A stretch of 64,000 nucleotides of DNA from Actinoallomurus bryophytorum (lineage in GTDB: Bacteria; Actinomycetota; Actinomycetes; Streptosporangiales; Streptosporangiaceae). Shown piece after piece: positions 24,364 to 36,793 of this stretch. The stretch lies in contig NZ_VFOZ01000001.1 in NCBI RefSeq assembly GCF_006716425.1, positions 4,712,001-4,776,000 of the forward strand. The letters run 5' to 3'. The notes below the pieces were generated by a model, which saw nothing but the letters and a program-made list of their open reading frames with translations, searched no databases and was not told where the DNA came from. Within the stretch, counting starts at the first letter, position 1. Each line of letters opens with the position of its first letter. Made by a program: the position numbers and the translations under genes.

Positions 24364-26306
24364 TCCGCACCGACCTGCTCGCCCTCGACACCGACGTCCT
24401 CGTGGCGCTGGCCAACCGGGGACTGGTCAAGCGCGCGGCCAAGGAGCTGGACGCGGGTGTCGTACCGCTCGTGTCGGCCGACGAGGACGGCACCGTACGC
24501 GCCCGGTTCGCCGACGACGTCGAGGCGGCGTTCCCGGTGGGCGCCGGGCTGGACACGGCCACCTGCACCTGCCCGGCGACGGGCGTCTGCCGTCACCGGA
24601 TCGGCCTGGTCCTGGCGTACCAGCGTCAGACGCAGGGGGAGGCTCGGCCCGAGGAGACGACGGAGGAGTGGTCGCCCGGGAGCATCGGCGATGACGAGCT
24701 GCGGCAGGTGCTGGGCGCGCGTACGGTCACCGCGGCGCGCCGGCGGTTCGCCGCCGGGTATCCGGCGCACCTCGATCGGGGCTCTCCGCCGCGCGTGGAC
24801 CTGCCGGCCTGCACGGTCCGCTTCCTGGTGCCGGGAGAGCTCGGCTACGCCCACACCGACGCCACCGGCCCGGACCGGGGAGAGGCGATCGCGCTGGCCG
24901 TGTGGGCGTTCCGCGCGGCCGACGAGCGAGGACTGACCGACCGGGAGCTCCGCCTCGACGTGGGCGGGCCGTCCCCCGGTTCGGCGGAGCGGACCGGCAT
25001 CGAGCCCGCCGTGGAGCTCGCCACCGAGCTGCTGTTCGCCGGCGCGATGCACGCCGGGCCGGTGCTCGGCGCCGCACTGCGCCGGATGAGTGAGAACGTC
25101 GCCGGCCAGGGCCTGCACTGGGCCGCCGGGGCGCTGGACGACCTCGCCGGCCAGCTGTCGGCGTACGCGGACCGTGGCGCCCGGTACGAGGCGACGCGCT
25201 ACGCGACGCTGCTGACCGAGCTGCACGCGAGGCAGCGGGCGGTGGCCGGTGGTGGGTCACGTTCCCAGGTCCTGGGCGCCGATGTGCCGGGGCGGACGCC
25301 CTTGAGCCGGATCCGGCTCGTCGGGCTCGGCTGCCGGATCGGCGGCACCCTGGACGACCGCGTCGCGGACGTGTTCTTCACGCATGCCGGAGACGGCACC
25401 GTCCTCGTACTCCGGCGGCGCTGGGACGCGGAGCGGGACCGGGGGGCGACCGGCCACGAGCTGGCCGGACGCCGGGTGGCGAGGACGACGCTGGGGGCGC
25501 TGGCCACCGGCAACCTGGTCTCCGAGTCCGCCTCCCGCAGCGCCAGCCGTGTCGTGCACATCGCCGCGGGCCGGATCGCCAAGACGACGGTCACCCCGGT
25601 GGGAACGTCCTGGCAGAGCCTGCCCGCCTCGGTCGTGGTCGAGGACCTCGCCGCCGCCGGACGCGCGCTGGCGGACCTGCCGCCCCGGCTGATCCGGGCG
25701 CGGGTCGAAGCCGAGTTCGTCCGGGTCGTACGGATCTCGGAGGTACGCGCCCTTGGCTACGATCCGGGCGACCAGCGCCTGGAGGCTCTCGTCGTCGATC
25801 CGGCCGGCGGCACCGCGACCGTGTCGGCGGAGTACCGGAGCGAGTGCCCTGGCGCCCTGGACGCGCTGGCCGCCGCGCTGGGCGGCGACCGCGGCGAGCC
25901 GCGCTTCGTCAGCGGCGCCCTGCGCCGCGACCGGGGAACCCTCGTGATCGACCCGGTCGCGGTCCTCACCACGGACGGCGTCACCGTTCCCGACCTGGCA
26001 CCGGGAGACGGGGGTACGGACCTGTACGCCTACGCCGGCCGCCGTCCGGACCGGCTCGGCGCGGCCCTGGACACCGCCCTGACGACACTCGCCGAGATCG
26101 CCCATCGCGGCCTGCGCCACGCCACCCCGGGGGTGCACGCGAGGGTCGAGGAGGCCGCCGCCGGGCTGCGCGGAGTGGGACTGGCCACCTCGGCGGCGCT
26201 GCTCACCGCCTTCCTGGCCGCCTGCCGGACCGGTGACCCCGAGTCGATGGCCGGAGCCTGGGTGGACGCCCAGCTTCGCCTCGTCACCGCCGCCGAGCTG
26301 CGCTGA
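24360..26306 (+). CDS. SWIM zinc-finger protein (YehQ-like)
   Basis: The 648-residue protein starts with a GTG that overlaps the previous stop (GTGA). A SWIM-type zinc finger with pattern CxC-x5-CxH is seen at Cys69, Cys71, Cys77 and His79 (ATCTCPATGVCRHRIGLVLA). SWIM fingers bind DNA or proteins. The remainder includes a region of beta-strand character (VVVEDLAAAGRALADLPPRL) and a helical C-terminus. It closes the operon, exactly as YehQ closes the E. coli set. It converges on the HAD-like gene with a 23-base overlap (26284-26306) and no hairpin between. DNA contact by the whole complex through this finger is inferred. Confidence 0.88.
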   Translation: MIRTDLLALDTDVLVALANRGLVKRAAKELDAGVVPLVSADEDGTVRARFADDVEAAFPVGAGLDTATCTCPATGVCRHRIGLVLAYQRQTQGEARPEETTEEWSPGSIGDDELRQVLGARTVTAARRRFAAGYPAHLDRGSPPRVDLPACTVRFLVPGELGYAHTDATGPDRGEAIALAVWAFRAADERGLTDRELRLDVGGPSPGSAERTGIEPAVELATELLFAGAMHAGPVLGAALRRMSENVAGQGLHWAAGALDDLAGQLSAYADRGARYEATRYATLLTELHARQRAVAGGGSRSQVLGADVPGRTPLSRIRLVGLGCRIGGTLDDRVADVFFTHAGDGTVLVLRRRWDAERDRGATGHELAGRRVARTTLGALATGNLVSESASRSASRVVHIAAGRIAKTTVTPVGTSWQSLPASVVVEDLAAAGRALADLPPRLIRARVEAEFVRVVRISEVRALGYDPGDQRLEALVVDPAGGTATVSAEYRSECPGALDALAAALGGDRGEPRFVSGALRRDRGTLVIDPVAVLTTDGVTVPDLAPGDGGTDLYAYAGRRPDRLGAALDTALTTLAEIAHRGLRHATPGVHARVEEAAAGLRGVGLATSAALLTAFLAACRTGDPESMAGAWVDAQLRLVTAAELR

Positions 26307-26841
26307 CCGCCCGTGGCCAGGAGAGCAGCCGGTCCACGTGACGGCGGGTGAGCCCGGCGCCGGGGTCCACCGGAACGAGCAGGATCCCCCGGTAGGGCCA
26401 CGCCTGACGCCTGATCCGCGAGGGGATGACATCGTCGATCCAGGCGAACGGGCGGCCGTCGGCGTGGCGGAGGATCGGCGCCCACTTGCGCGTCTCGAAG
26501 AGCTGCATGATCGGGAACCGCGGATCGCCACGTCGCCGGCGGTAGGCGGAGAACTCCACGACCGGCAGGTCCGGCAGGCCGAGCAGCGGACCGAGATGCT
26601 CGTTGGCGAGACGCTCCCAGGTCGTGGCCCAGACGAGGTCGTAGTGCTCCGCCAGCTCCTTCAGCCAGTCGCCGTGGGCGGAGGAGACCCTGAAGGTGAG
26701 CACGTCGGCGCGGTGCTCGACGAAGCCGCCGGGGGCCGTTGGCGCGAGAGGATTCAGCACGCCGTCGATGTCGAGGTACAGCAGCGGTCGTGCGGCGGGC
26801 CGGCTGCCGGGTTGCGGAACGTCGCCGATGCCCCATGCCAT
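26284..26841 (-). CDS. HAD-like hydrolase-fold protein
   Basis: The protein has about 185 residues from ATG 26841; a longer frame to 26961 exists but has no conserved content. RPLLYLDIDGVLNPL carries the DxDG motif I of the haloacid dehalogenase fold. HYDLVWATTWERLANEHLGP is motif II, with Thr in place, and PFAWIDDVIP matches the acidic motif IV. This set occurs in small actinomycete proteins usually named HAD-domain or hypothetical proteins. A phosphatase or nucleotidase activity is possible but not shown. A TGGTATAC element upstream could be a -10 site for a leaderless transcript. Confidence 0.82.
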   Translation of the reverse strand: MAWGIGDVPQPGSRPAARPLLYLDIDGVLNPLAPTAPGGFVEHRADVLTFRVSSAHGDWLKELAEHYDLVWATTWERLANEHLGPLLGLPDLPVVEFSAYRRRRGDPRFPIMQLFETRKWAPILRHADGRPFAWIDDVIPSRIRRQAWPYRGILLVPVDPGAGLTRRHVDRLLSWPRAVSAARRR

Positions 26842-26908
26842 GCGCCACGTATACCACCGATCGTCCGGCCCGACCCGGGCCCGGCCGGGTGAGGGTCCTC
26901 GCCGTGGC

Positions 26909-28009
26909 TCAGACGGCGCGCGCGTACTGGTCCGGCCAGGTCGGCTCGGCGCCGAGCTCACGCGCGGCGCGGTTCGGCCAGTACGGGTCGCGCAGCAGCT
27001 CGCGGGCCAGCAACACCGCGTCGGCCTGCCCGGAGGTGATGATCTCCTCGGCCTGCCGGGGCTCGGTGATCTCCCCGACCGCCGCGACGTGCAGGTCGGT
27101 CTCGGCCTTGGCCAGTGCCGCGAACGGCACCTGGTAGCCGGGTCCGGTGGTGATGACCGCTCCGGGCGCGATTCCCCCGCTGGAGGTGTCGAGCAGGTCG
27201 ACGCCGTGGGCCAGCAGCTCCTTGGCCAGGCGCACGGTGTCGGCCGTGGTCCAGCCTTCGCGGTCGTCGCCCGGGTTCTCGCTCAGCCAGTCCGTCGCGG
27301 ACGCGCGGTAGAACACCGGAAGCCCGGCCGGCCAGACCGCACGTACGGCGTCGACCACCTCGAGCGCGAACCTGATCCGGTTCTCGAACGAGCCGCCGTA
27401 CTCATCGGTGCGGTGGTTGGTGTGCGGGGAGACGAACTCATGGATCAGGTAGCCGTGCGCGCCGTGGATCTCGACCACCTGGAAGCCCGCGTCCAGGGCC
27501 CGCCGGGCGGCCGCGGCGAAGTCGGCGGCGATGCCGTGGATCTGGTCGCGGCTCAGCTCGGCCGGTACCGGGTCGCCGTCGCGGAACGCGACCGGGCTCG
27601 GCGCGACCGGCCGCCAGCCGTACGGGTCGTCCGGATGGATGGACCGCCCGCCGCGCCAGGGGCGTTCGGTGGACGCCTTGCGTCCCGCGTGGGCGAGCTG
27701 GATGCCGGGCACCGCGCCGTGGCCGCGCAGGAACGCGGCGATGCGGGCGAGCCCCTGCTGCTGACGGTCGTTCCAGAGGCCGAGGTCGGCGGGGCTGATC
27801 CGGCCCTCGGCGTTGACCGCGGTGGCCTCGGTGATGATCAGACCGGCACCGCCCACCGCGCGGGCGGCCTGGTGCGCGAGGTGCCAGTCGCCGGCGACCC
27901 CCGTGTCCGGTCCCTCGTCGGCGGCGGAGTACTGGCACATCGGTGACATCCAGACCCGGTTGGGAAGGGTCAGGTTTCGCAGCTTCAGGGGCTCGAACAA
28001 CGCACTCAC
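26909..28009 (-). CDS. Old yellow enzyme, YqjM-class NADPH:flavin oxidoreductase
   Basis: This 366-residue FMN-dependent ene-reductase belongs to the thermophilic-like (YqjM) class. The start LFEPLKLRNLTLPNRVWMSP, then MCQYSA, contains the class-specific Cys25. GIQLAHAGRKAS supplies the substrate-binding His, HGAHGYLIHEFVSPHTN the flavin-contact region, and DEYGGSFENRIRF the conserved loop. The C-terminal GQADAVLLARELLRDPYWPN closes the TIM barrel. These enzymes reduce activated C=C bonds of enones and maleimides in electrophile detoxification. It is divergent from an ArsR regulator with two operator-like sites between, so induction by an electrophile or redox cue is likely. Confidence 0.93.
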   Translation of the reverse strand: MSALFEPLKLRNLTLPNRVWMSPMCQYSAADEGPDTGVAGDWHLAHQAARAVGGAGLIITEATAVNAEGRISPADLGLWNDRQQQGLARIAAFLRGHGAVPGIQLAHAGRKASTERPWRGGRSIHPDDPYGWRPVAPSPVAFRDGDPVPAELSRDQIHGIAADFAAAARRALDAGFQVVEIHGAHGYLIHEFVSPHTNHRTDEYGGSFENRIRFALEVVDAVRAVWPAGLPVFYRASATDWLSENPGDDREGWTTADTVRLAKELLAHGVDLLDTSSGGIAPGAVITTGPGYQVPFAALAKAETDLHVAAVGEITEPRQAEEIITSGQADAVLLARELLRDPYWPNRAARELGAEPTWPDQYARAV

Positions 28010-28039
28010 GGCCGTACTCCGTTCGTCTCGGCGTCTTAG

Positions 28040-28089
28040 TACGAAACACGTCGTAGTACGTAATGTATCAAACTACGAAGACCGTCGTA
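28040..28089. promoter_or_regulatory. Two TACGA-N6-TCGTA sites, probable ArsR operators
   Basis: Identical inverted repeats TACGA-N6-TCGTA lie at 28040-28055 and 28074-28089, 34 bases apart, in the gap between the old-yellow-enzyme gene and the ArsR gene. One is close to each start. Two equal sites in a divergent control region strongly suggest binding by the adjacent regulator. Confidence 0.75.
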
Positions 28090-28122
28090 CAATGGCGGAA
28101 CCAGCTCCGAAGGGATCCGCCC

Positions 28123-28470
28123 GTGCCGACCGCGACCGCCCGGACTCTCGACCACCCCGTACGCGCGGAGATCCGGCTCGAGGCCGTGCTCCACGCGCTC
28201 TCCGATCCCGTACGCCTTCAGGTCGTGCGTTTCCTCGCGGGCCTGGCGGACGGCGAGGAGGCGGCGTGCTCGGCCCTTGACCTCGCTGTCACCAAGTCGA
28301 CCTCGACCCACCACTACCGCGTGCTCCGCGAGGCCGGCCTGATCCGGCAGGTCTACCGGGGGACGGCCAAGATGAGCGTCGTGCGCCGCGAGGACCTCGA
28401 CGCGCTCTTTCCCGGCCTGCTCGACACCGTGCTGACGGCCGACGCCGCCCAGCGGCGCCGCCTCAGCTGA
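28123..28470 (+). CDS. ArsR-family winged-helix repressor
   Basis: The protein has about 115 residues. The winged helix reads ALSDPVRLQVVRFLAGLADG, then SALDLAVTKSTSTHHYRVLR and EAGLIRQVYRGTAKMSVVRR. No CxC metal-binding pair is present in the helices: the only cysteine, in EEAACSALDL, could be redox-active but not a metal trap. It is therefore likely a non-metal ArsR that senses redox or electrophile stress, in line with the divergent ene-reductase. GTG 28123 is taken as the start since the upstream in-frame ATG (28063) would lie inside the second operator. It ends 8 bases into the convergent aldo/keto reductase gene. Confidence 0.88.
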   Translation: MPTATARTLDHPVRAEIRLEAVLHALSDPVRLQVVRFLAGLADGEEAACSALDLAVTKSTSTHHYRVLREAGLIRQVYRGTAKMSVVRREDLDALFPGLLDTVLTADAAQRRRLS

Positions 28471-29527
28471 CCGGGATCGCGGGCCGGATGACCCGGCTCG
28501 CGTCGCCGCCCAGGAGGATGTTCCGCTGCGCGGCGACGACGTCGTGCGGCATGCCGAGCGGCACGGCGCTGACCTCGTCGAGCCGGGTGAACTGCGCGTC
28601 GGTGAGCTCGACGTCGAGGGCGCCGAGGTAGTCGTCGAGCTGCCGGGTGTCACGCGGACCGATGATCGTCACGAGGGTCGTCGCGGCGCGGGCCGCGCGC
28701 TCGCGCAGCCAGGCGACCGCGACCTGGGCCGGTGCCGCACCGATCTCGGCGGCGATCTCCAGTACGGCGTCGACGGTCGCGGTCTTCTGCGCGCTGGTCT
28801 CGGTGTGAACCAGGCGGCCCCACTCGGACAGCCGTCCCGCGTCGCTCTTCCGGTACTTGCCGGTCAGCAGCCCGCCGCCGAGCGGCGACCAGAGGGCGGC
28901 GCCGAGACCGAGCGACTCGGCCATCGGGAACAGCTCCCGGTCCGCGGTCCGCTCGACCAGGCTGTACTCGAGCTGGATGCCGGCGGTCGGTGACCAGCCC
29001 CTGAGGTCGGCCAGCGTCGCGGCGCGCGACACCCGCCAGGCGGGGAAGTTCGACAGGCCCCAGTGGAGGATCTTGCCGGAGCGTACGAGGTCGTCGAAGG
29101 CGCCCGCGATCTCCTCGGTCGGCGTGATCTCATCCGGGAAGTGCGCCCAGTAGAGATCGATGTAGTCGGTGTTCAGGCGCCGCAGGCTCGCCTCGACCGA
29201 GGCGATCATGGCCTTGCGGCTGTTTCCGAGCCGGGAGATGTCCGGCTTCCCGTCGTGCGTCCAGGTGCCGTTGGAGTACTTGGTGGCCAGCACGAAGTGG
29301 TCGCGGTCGGCGGCGAGGAACCCACTCAGCATCTCCTCGGACTGGCCGACCTGGTAGCCGTCGGAGGTGTCGATGAAGGTCCCGCCCGCCTCGGCGAACC
29401 GGTCGAAGACCTTCTGGGCCTCCGGGCGCTCGGTCCCGGTGCCCCAGCCGGTGCCGAAGTTGCCGGCACCCAGCGCGTACTCCGAGACGCGCAGTCCGGT
29501 CCGGCGGCCGAAAGTCGTGTAACGCAT
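28463..29527 (-). CDS. Aldo/keto reductase
   Basis: The protein has 354 residues from ATG 29527, with GGAGGA immediately upstream. It is an (alpha/beta)8 NADPH-dependent reductase: FIDTSDGYQVGQSEEMLSGF holds the catalytic Asp and Tyr, VLATKYSNG the Lys and DYIDLYWAHFPD the His. The C-terminal cofactor segment is VTIIGPRDTRQLDDYLGAL. The fold resembles the YajO/Tas and potassium-channel-beta-like group that reduces aldehydes and quinones. It is divergent from a TetR repressor with paired operators, so it is probably derepressed by a toxic carbonyl or similar compound. Confidence 0.92.
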   Translation of the reverse strand: MRYTTFGRRTGLRVSEYALGAGNFGTGWGTGTERPEAQKVFDRFAEAGGTFIDTSDGYQVGQSEEMLSGFLAADRDHFVLATKYSNGTWTHDGKPDISRLGNSRKAMIASVEASLRRLNTDYIDLYWAHFPDEITPTEEIAGAFDDLVRSGKILHWGLSNFPAWRVSRAATLADLRGWSPTAGIQLEYSLVERTADRELFPMAESLGLGAALWSPLGGGLLTGKYRKSDAGRLSEWGRLVHTETSAQKTATVDAVLEIAAEIGAAPAQVAVAWLRERAARAATTLVTIIGPRDTRQLDDYLGALDVELTDAQFTRLDEVSAVPLGMPHDVVAAQRNILLGGDASRVIRPAIPVS

Positions 29528-29547
29528 GCTTCCTCCACGGAAGGTAA

Positions 29548-29603
29548 ACCGATCGTTGTACCTCGAAGCTAACAGGAGTTCGCGGCGAAGTAAAACGATC
29601 GGT
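29548..29603. promoter_or_regulatory. Paired TetR operators with ACCGATCGTT core
   Basis: ACCGATCGTT at 29548-29557 is inverted exactly as AACGATCGGT at 29594-29603. Each arm is itself close to a palindrome around CGATCG, giving one site near the aldo/keto reductase start and one just before the TetR start. Confidence 0.75.
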
Positions 29604-29615
29604 ACCATAGTGGGT

Positions 29616-30224
29616 GTGACCACACCTTCAGCGCCGGTCCGGCAGAGCCGCGGGGGCCGCGGGGCTCGGGGCCGAATCCTCGAGACGGCGACGCGGCTGT
29701 TCTACGAACAGGGCATCAACGCCACCGGCATCGGGGAACTGACCGAGGTCGCGCACGTCTCCAAGCGCACTCTCTACCAGCACTTCGAAGGCAAGGACGA
29801 GCTGGTCGCGGCGTACCTGCGGCGATTCGAGGAGGAGCGGCTCCTGCCGCGAGAAGAGGTGCTGACGCGTACGGACCTGGCCCCGCGCGACCGGCTGCTG
29901 GGCCTGTTCGACGACCTGGGGGAGGCAGGCCAGGGCCCGTTCCGCGGCTGCCCGTACGCCAACGCCGCCGCCGAGATCGCCGACCCCGGCCACCCGGCGA
30001 GACGGCTGGCCGCCGAGCACAAACGCGCCTTCCGCGAGCTGATACGGGAGACCGCCCGCGAGGCCGGCGTCAGCGATCCCGGCACTCTGGCGGACCGGCT
30101 CGCGATCCTCTTCGACGGCGCGCTGGCGCAGAGCACCCTGCTGAACGACCGCGCACCCCTCCGCCACGCCCGATCGGCCGCCGATGCCCTGCTGACCACG
30201 GCAGGCTCGCCCCCGCCGCGCTGA
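29616..30224 (+). CDS. TetR-family repressor of the aldo/keto reductase
   Basis: The protein has about 202 residues. GTG 29616 is preferred; GTG 29610 is equally possible. The HTH reads GRILETATRLFYEQGINATG, IGELTEVAHVSKRTLYQHFE and GKDELVAAYL. The ligand domain contains GPFRGCPYANAAAEIADPGH, the conserved RGCPxxN motif of the YxaF/LmrA-like TetR class that binds aromatic or flavonoid-like ligands, where the Cys is often functionally important. It is divergent from the aldo/keto reductase, which is the obvious target. Confidence 0.92.
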   Translation: MTTPSAPVRQSRGGRGARGRILETATRLFYEQGINATGIGELTEVAHVSKRTLYQHFEGKDELVAAYLRRFEEERLLPREEVLTRTDLAPRDRLLGLFDDLGEAGQGPFRGCPYANAAAEIADPGHPARRLAAEHKRAFRELIRETAREAGVSDPGTLADRLAILFDGALAQSTLLNDRAPLRHARSAADALLTTAGSPPPR

Positions 30225-30249
30225 CCCACGGCGCGGTGCGCGGTCATTT

Positions 30250-30954
30250 CTACCGGGCATTGAGAAAGGCGAGGACCGCGAGGACGCGACGATGGTCCGC
30301 GGTCGTCTCCGGGAGGCACAGCTTGGTCAGGATGCTGTGGACGTGTTTCTCCACCGTCGGCTCCGTGATCCACAGCTTGTGGACGATGCCGGCGTTGGAC
30401 CGGCCCTCCGCCATCAGCGCGAGGACCTCGCGTTCGCGGGCGCTCAGCTTGGCCAGGGGGTCACCGCGCCGGTGGGCCGCGAAGAGCCGCTGCACCAAGA
30501 ACGGGTCGATGACCGAACCGCCCTTGGAGATCCGGTCGAGGGCGTCGATGAGCTCGGCCACGTCGGTGACCCGCGTCTTGAGCAGGTAGCCGATGCGGTT
30601 GCCGCTGGACAGCAGCTCCAGGGCGTGCTCGACCTCGACGTAGGCGGACAGCACCAGGATGGCGATCGAGGGGAACTCCTTGCGGATCTCCGACGCCGTC
30701 TGCAGCCCTTCGGTCGTGCCGGTCGGGGGCATGCGCACGTCCACGATGGCCAGGTCGGGAACGTGCTCGCGGACGAGTTCGAGCAGCCGGGTGCCGTCAC
30801 CGGCCTGTCCCACCACGTCGAAGCCCTCGCGGGTCAGGAGACTCGCCACGCCCTCGCGGAGCAATACGTCATCGTCGGCCACGATCACGCGCCCCCGAGG
30901 GGAAACCGGACCGTTACTCTCGCGCCCGACCTCGGGCAGCCTGTGTCCTGCCAT
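30250..30954 (-). CDS. NarL/LuxR-type response regulator
   Basis: The protein has about 234 residues. The receiver domain (VIVADDDVLLREGVASLL...) has acidic residues in VADDD, phosphorylation Asp72 in LAIVDVRMPP, and Lys in YLLKTRV. The C-terminal LuxR HTH is KLSAREREVLALMAEGRSNA, then GIVHKLWITEPTVEKHVHSI and LTKLCL. Start choice is uncertain: ATG 30954 has no clear ribosome site, and GTG 30888, at the first receiver strand, is possible. It is divergent from the large HAMP-array hybrid kinase at 31542, a likely partner in a phosphorelay. Confidence 0.88.
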   Translation of the reverse strand: MAGHRLPEVGRESNGPVSPRGRVIVADDDVLLREGVASLLTREGFDVVGQAGDGTRLLELVREHVPDLAIVDVRMPPTGTTEGLQTASEIRKEFPSIAILVLSAYVEVEHALELLSSGNRIGYLLKTRVTDVAELIDALDRISKGGSVIDPFLVQRLFAAHRRGDPLAKLSAREREVLALMAEGRSNAGIVHKLWITEPTVEKHVHSILTKLCLPETTADHRRVLAVLAFLNAR

Positions 30955-31541
30955 CGCCAGGTCAATGATACTCGACACCCGCGACCACCAGCGGAAACGC
31001 CGCTGCTGCGGCCCGGGGTCCTCGTGTGTGACACGCACACGAAAAGACCCGAAAAGAAGGCATATTTAGATGTCTGACGATTAATCAGGCTAGTAATCAC
31101 GCATTGTATAGATGATCAGCAAAAACCAGGCAAAGTGTAACGATGTACTCGCCATATATTGGCTTGTCCTCTAATCTCGTCCCTGTGCGGCGACGGGGGG
31201 AATCGTCGTCGAAAGCGACGTAGCCGGCCTCAGGGCACGGCTCACCACGGCTTCATCTCCCGGGCCCAGCGCCCTGGACACGTCCTTCTGTCGAAGGGCA
31301 CGGATAGAGCGGTTCGTCCAACTCCGCCCGCCGGACGGCGGTCGCGGGCCACCGCCGATGCCCTCGCTCCTCTACCACCTTTCCCGTCCGGCGTTCCGGC
31401 TCGCGATCCGGCGTGAACCGCGTGAGCGCGTCCCATTTCTGGAGACGGCGCGCGGTACGTAAGCCCGAGGTCGTCAGGGCGACACCCGACCGACGTAGTG
31501 GCGAACGGGCTACGTCTGCTCGCCATTAGGGGGACTTCTGC
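30955..31541. other. Long divergent control region with an AT-rich island
   Basis: About 590 bases separate the response regulator from the hybrid kinase. Positions about 31055-31165 are strikingly AT-rich for this genome (CATATTTAGATG, GATTAATC, TTGTATAGATGATCAGC, CCATATATTGG) and are the likely site of the divergent promoters. The remaining 370 bases up to 31541 look like a long 5' leader with no convincing frame. I saw no tRNA, strong hairpin or riboswitch that I could name. Confidence 0.5.
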
Positions 31542-35693
<4,152 letters not shown>

Positions 35694-35799
35694 GCGTCAC
35701 CACGGACCCGGCCGGCGACGGCGAGGGAACCGGCGCCGTACGTGAGCGGGCCGGGGCGCCATTCGCCCGAAACCGCCCCCGGTCCGGCGACCCGGCCCG

Positions 35800-36530
35800 C
35801 GCCAGGCCTGGCCGGTGAACGGCGGGACGGACGCGAGCAGGTAGACGCCCGCGAACACGACGAGCGTGACGGACAGCCCCGACAGCTCGGTGCCGGCGCC
35901 GGCGAGCAGACCGCCGAACGGCATCCCGGCGGGGAACGCCGAAGCGGATCAGGGCCGCCGACACCAGGAAGGTCGATCCGTCGATGAGCAGGAGGTTGCT
36001 GGGGCCCAGCCAGACGATGAGCACTCCCGCGAGGGCGCCCCGACCATCTTGGCGCCCCGGTAGGCGCCGTCGTACGCGGCGGTGGCCCCGCTCCATGGTG
36101 AAGCGCGCGCGCCCGGCGAGGTCGGGGATCAGGGCCTCGCGTGCCGTCTCGCCGGGCGTGGCCAGCAGCCACCGGACGAACAACAGCGCCAGGAGTAACT
36201 CGTACGAGAGCCCCGTGGTGAGGTGCAGGACCGGGATCACGAGCACGATCAGCCCGCTGCCCAGGTCGGACAGCACGCTCTAACGCCGCAGGCCCAGCCG
36301 GTCGATCAGCGTGCCGGCGAAGGTCGCGGAGATGACGACCGGCAGAGTCGAGGCGAAGGCCGCCAGTCCCGCGCGCGCCGGGCTGCCCGTCGTCATCAGG
36401 ACGAACCACGGCACGGCCGGCGTCGAGAGCACGTTGCCGGTGAGGGAGATGACGTTCGCGGCCAGCAGGACGATGAGCGGCCGCCTCGCCAGCGCCTCCC
36501 GTGACAGCCCATGGACCGCCCTGAGCCCGT
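35800..36530 (-). pseudogene. Decayed MFS transporter
   Basis: Reading leftwards from about 36530, one frame gives RPLIVLLAANVISLTGNVLS, then PWFVLMTTGSPARAGLAAFA and FAGTLIDRLGLRR: the first helices and the conserved loop of a major facilitator exporter. A TAG stop interrupts it at about 36282. The same frame continues SVLSDLGSGLIVLVIPVLHL and LAGRARFTME, then shifts. The sense resumes in other frames as AGVLIVWLGPSNLLLIDGS and, much later, LSVTLVVFAGVYLLASVPPF. A large middle part is missing. With a stop, at least two frameshifts and a deletion, it cannot make a transporter. Confidence 0.85.
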
Positions 36531-36657
36531 CGGCGGGGTGGCCGGGCGCCCAGCCCGCGTCGCGCCCTCCACGCTAGCCCCCGGCGGCGGCGTACGACAC
36601 GGGGGAGAACGCCCGGAGCTTTCCCCTGCGGCGCCGTATCCGACAACTAAGAAGGTC

Positions 36658-36675
36658 TTGACAAAAAAGTTTGTC
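36658..36675 (+). promoter_or_regulatory. TTGACA box within a GACAAA/TTTGTC inverted repeat
   Basis: TTGACA (36658-36663) overlaps the inverted repeat GACAAA-N4-TTTGTC (36660-36675). A consensus -35 box inside a palindrome suggests a repressible promoter for the DHFR-like gene 120 bases downstream. I could not define the -10 box. Confidence 0.45.
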
Positions 36676-36793
36676 GGTGTGAAGGTTGGGGCACGTCGAC
36701 CTCGAGGGCACGGACCGGGAGATCACCCGGTACGTAAGCCGATGGGGCCGGCCGACTGGCAGGACGGGCCTGCCCCCTGGCTGAGGAGCACCG

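Noticed and set aside
30955-31541. tRNA or riboswitch in the long gap before the hybrid kinase
   Set aside because: I found no cloverleaf, T-loop or known aptamer core, only an AT-rich patch and leader DNA.
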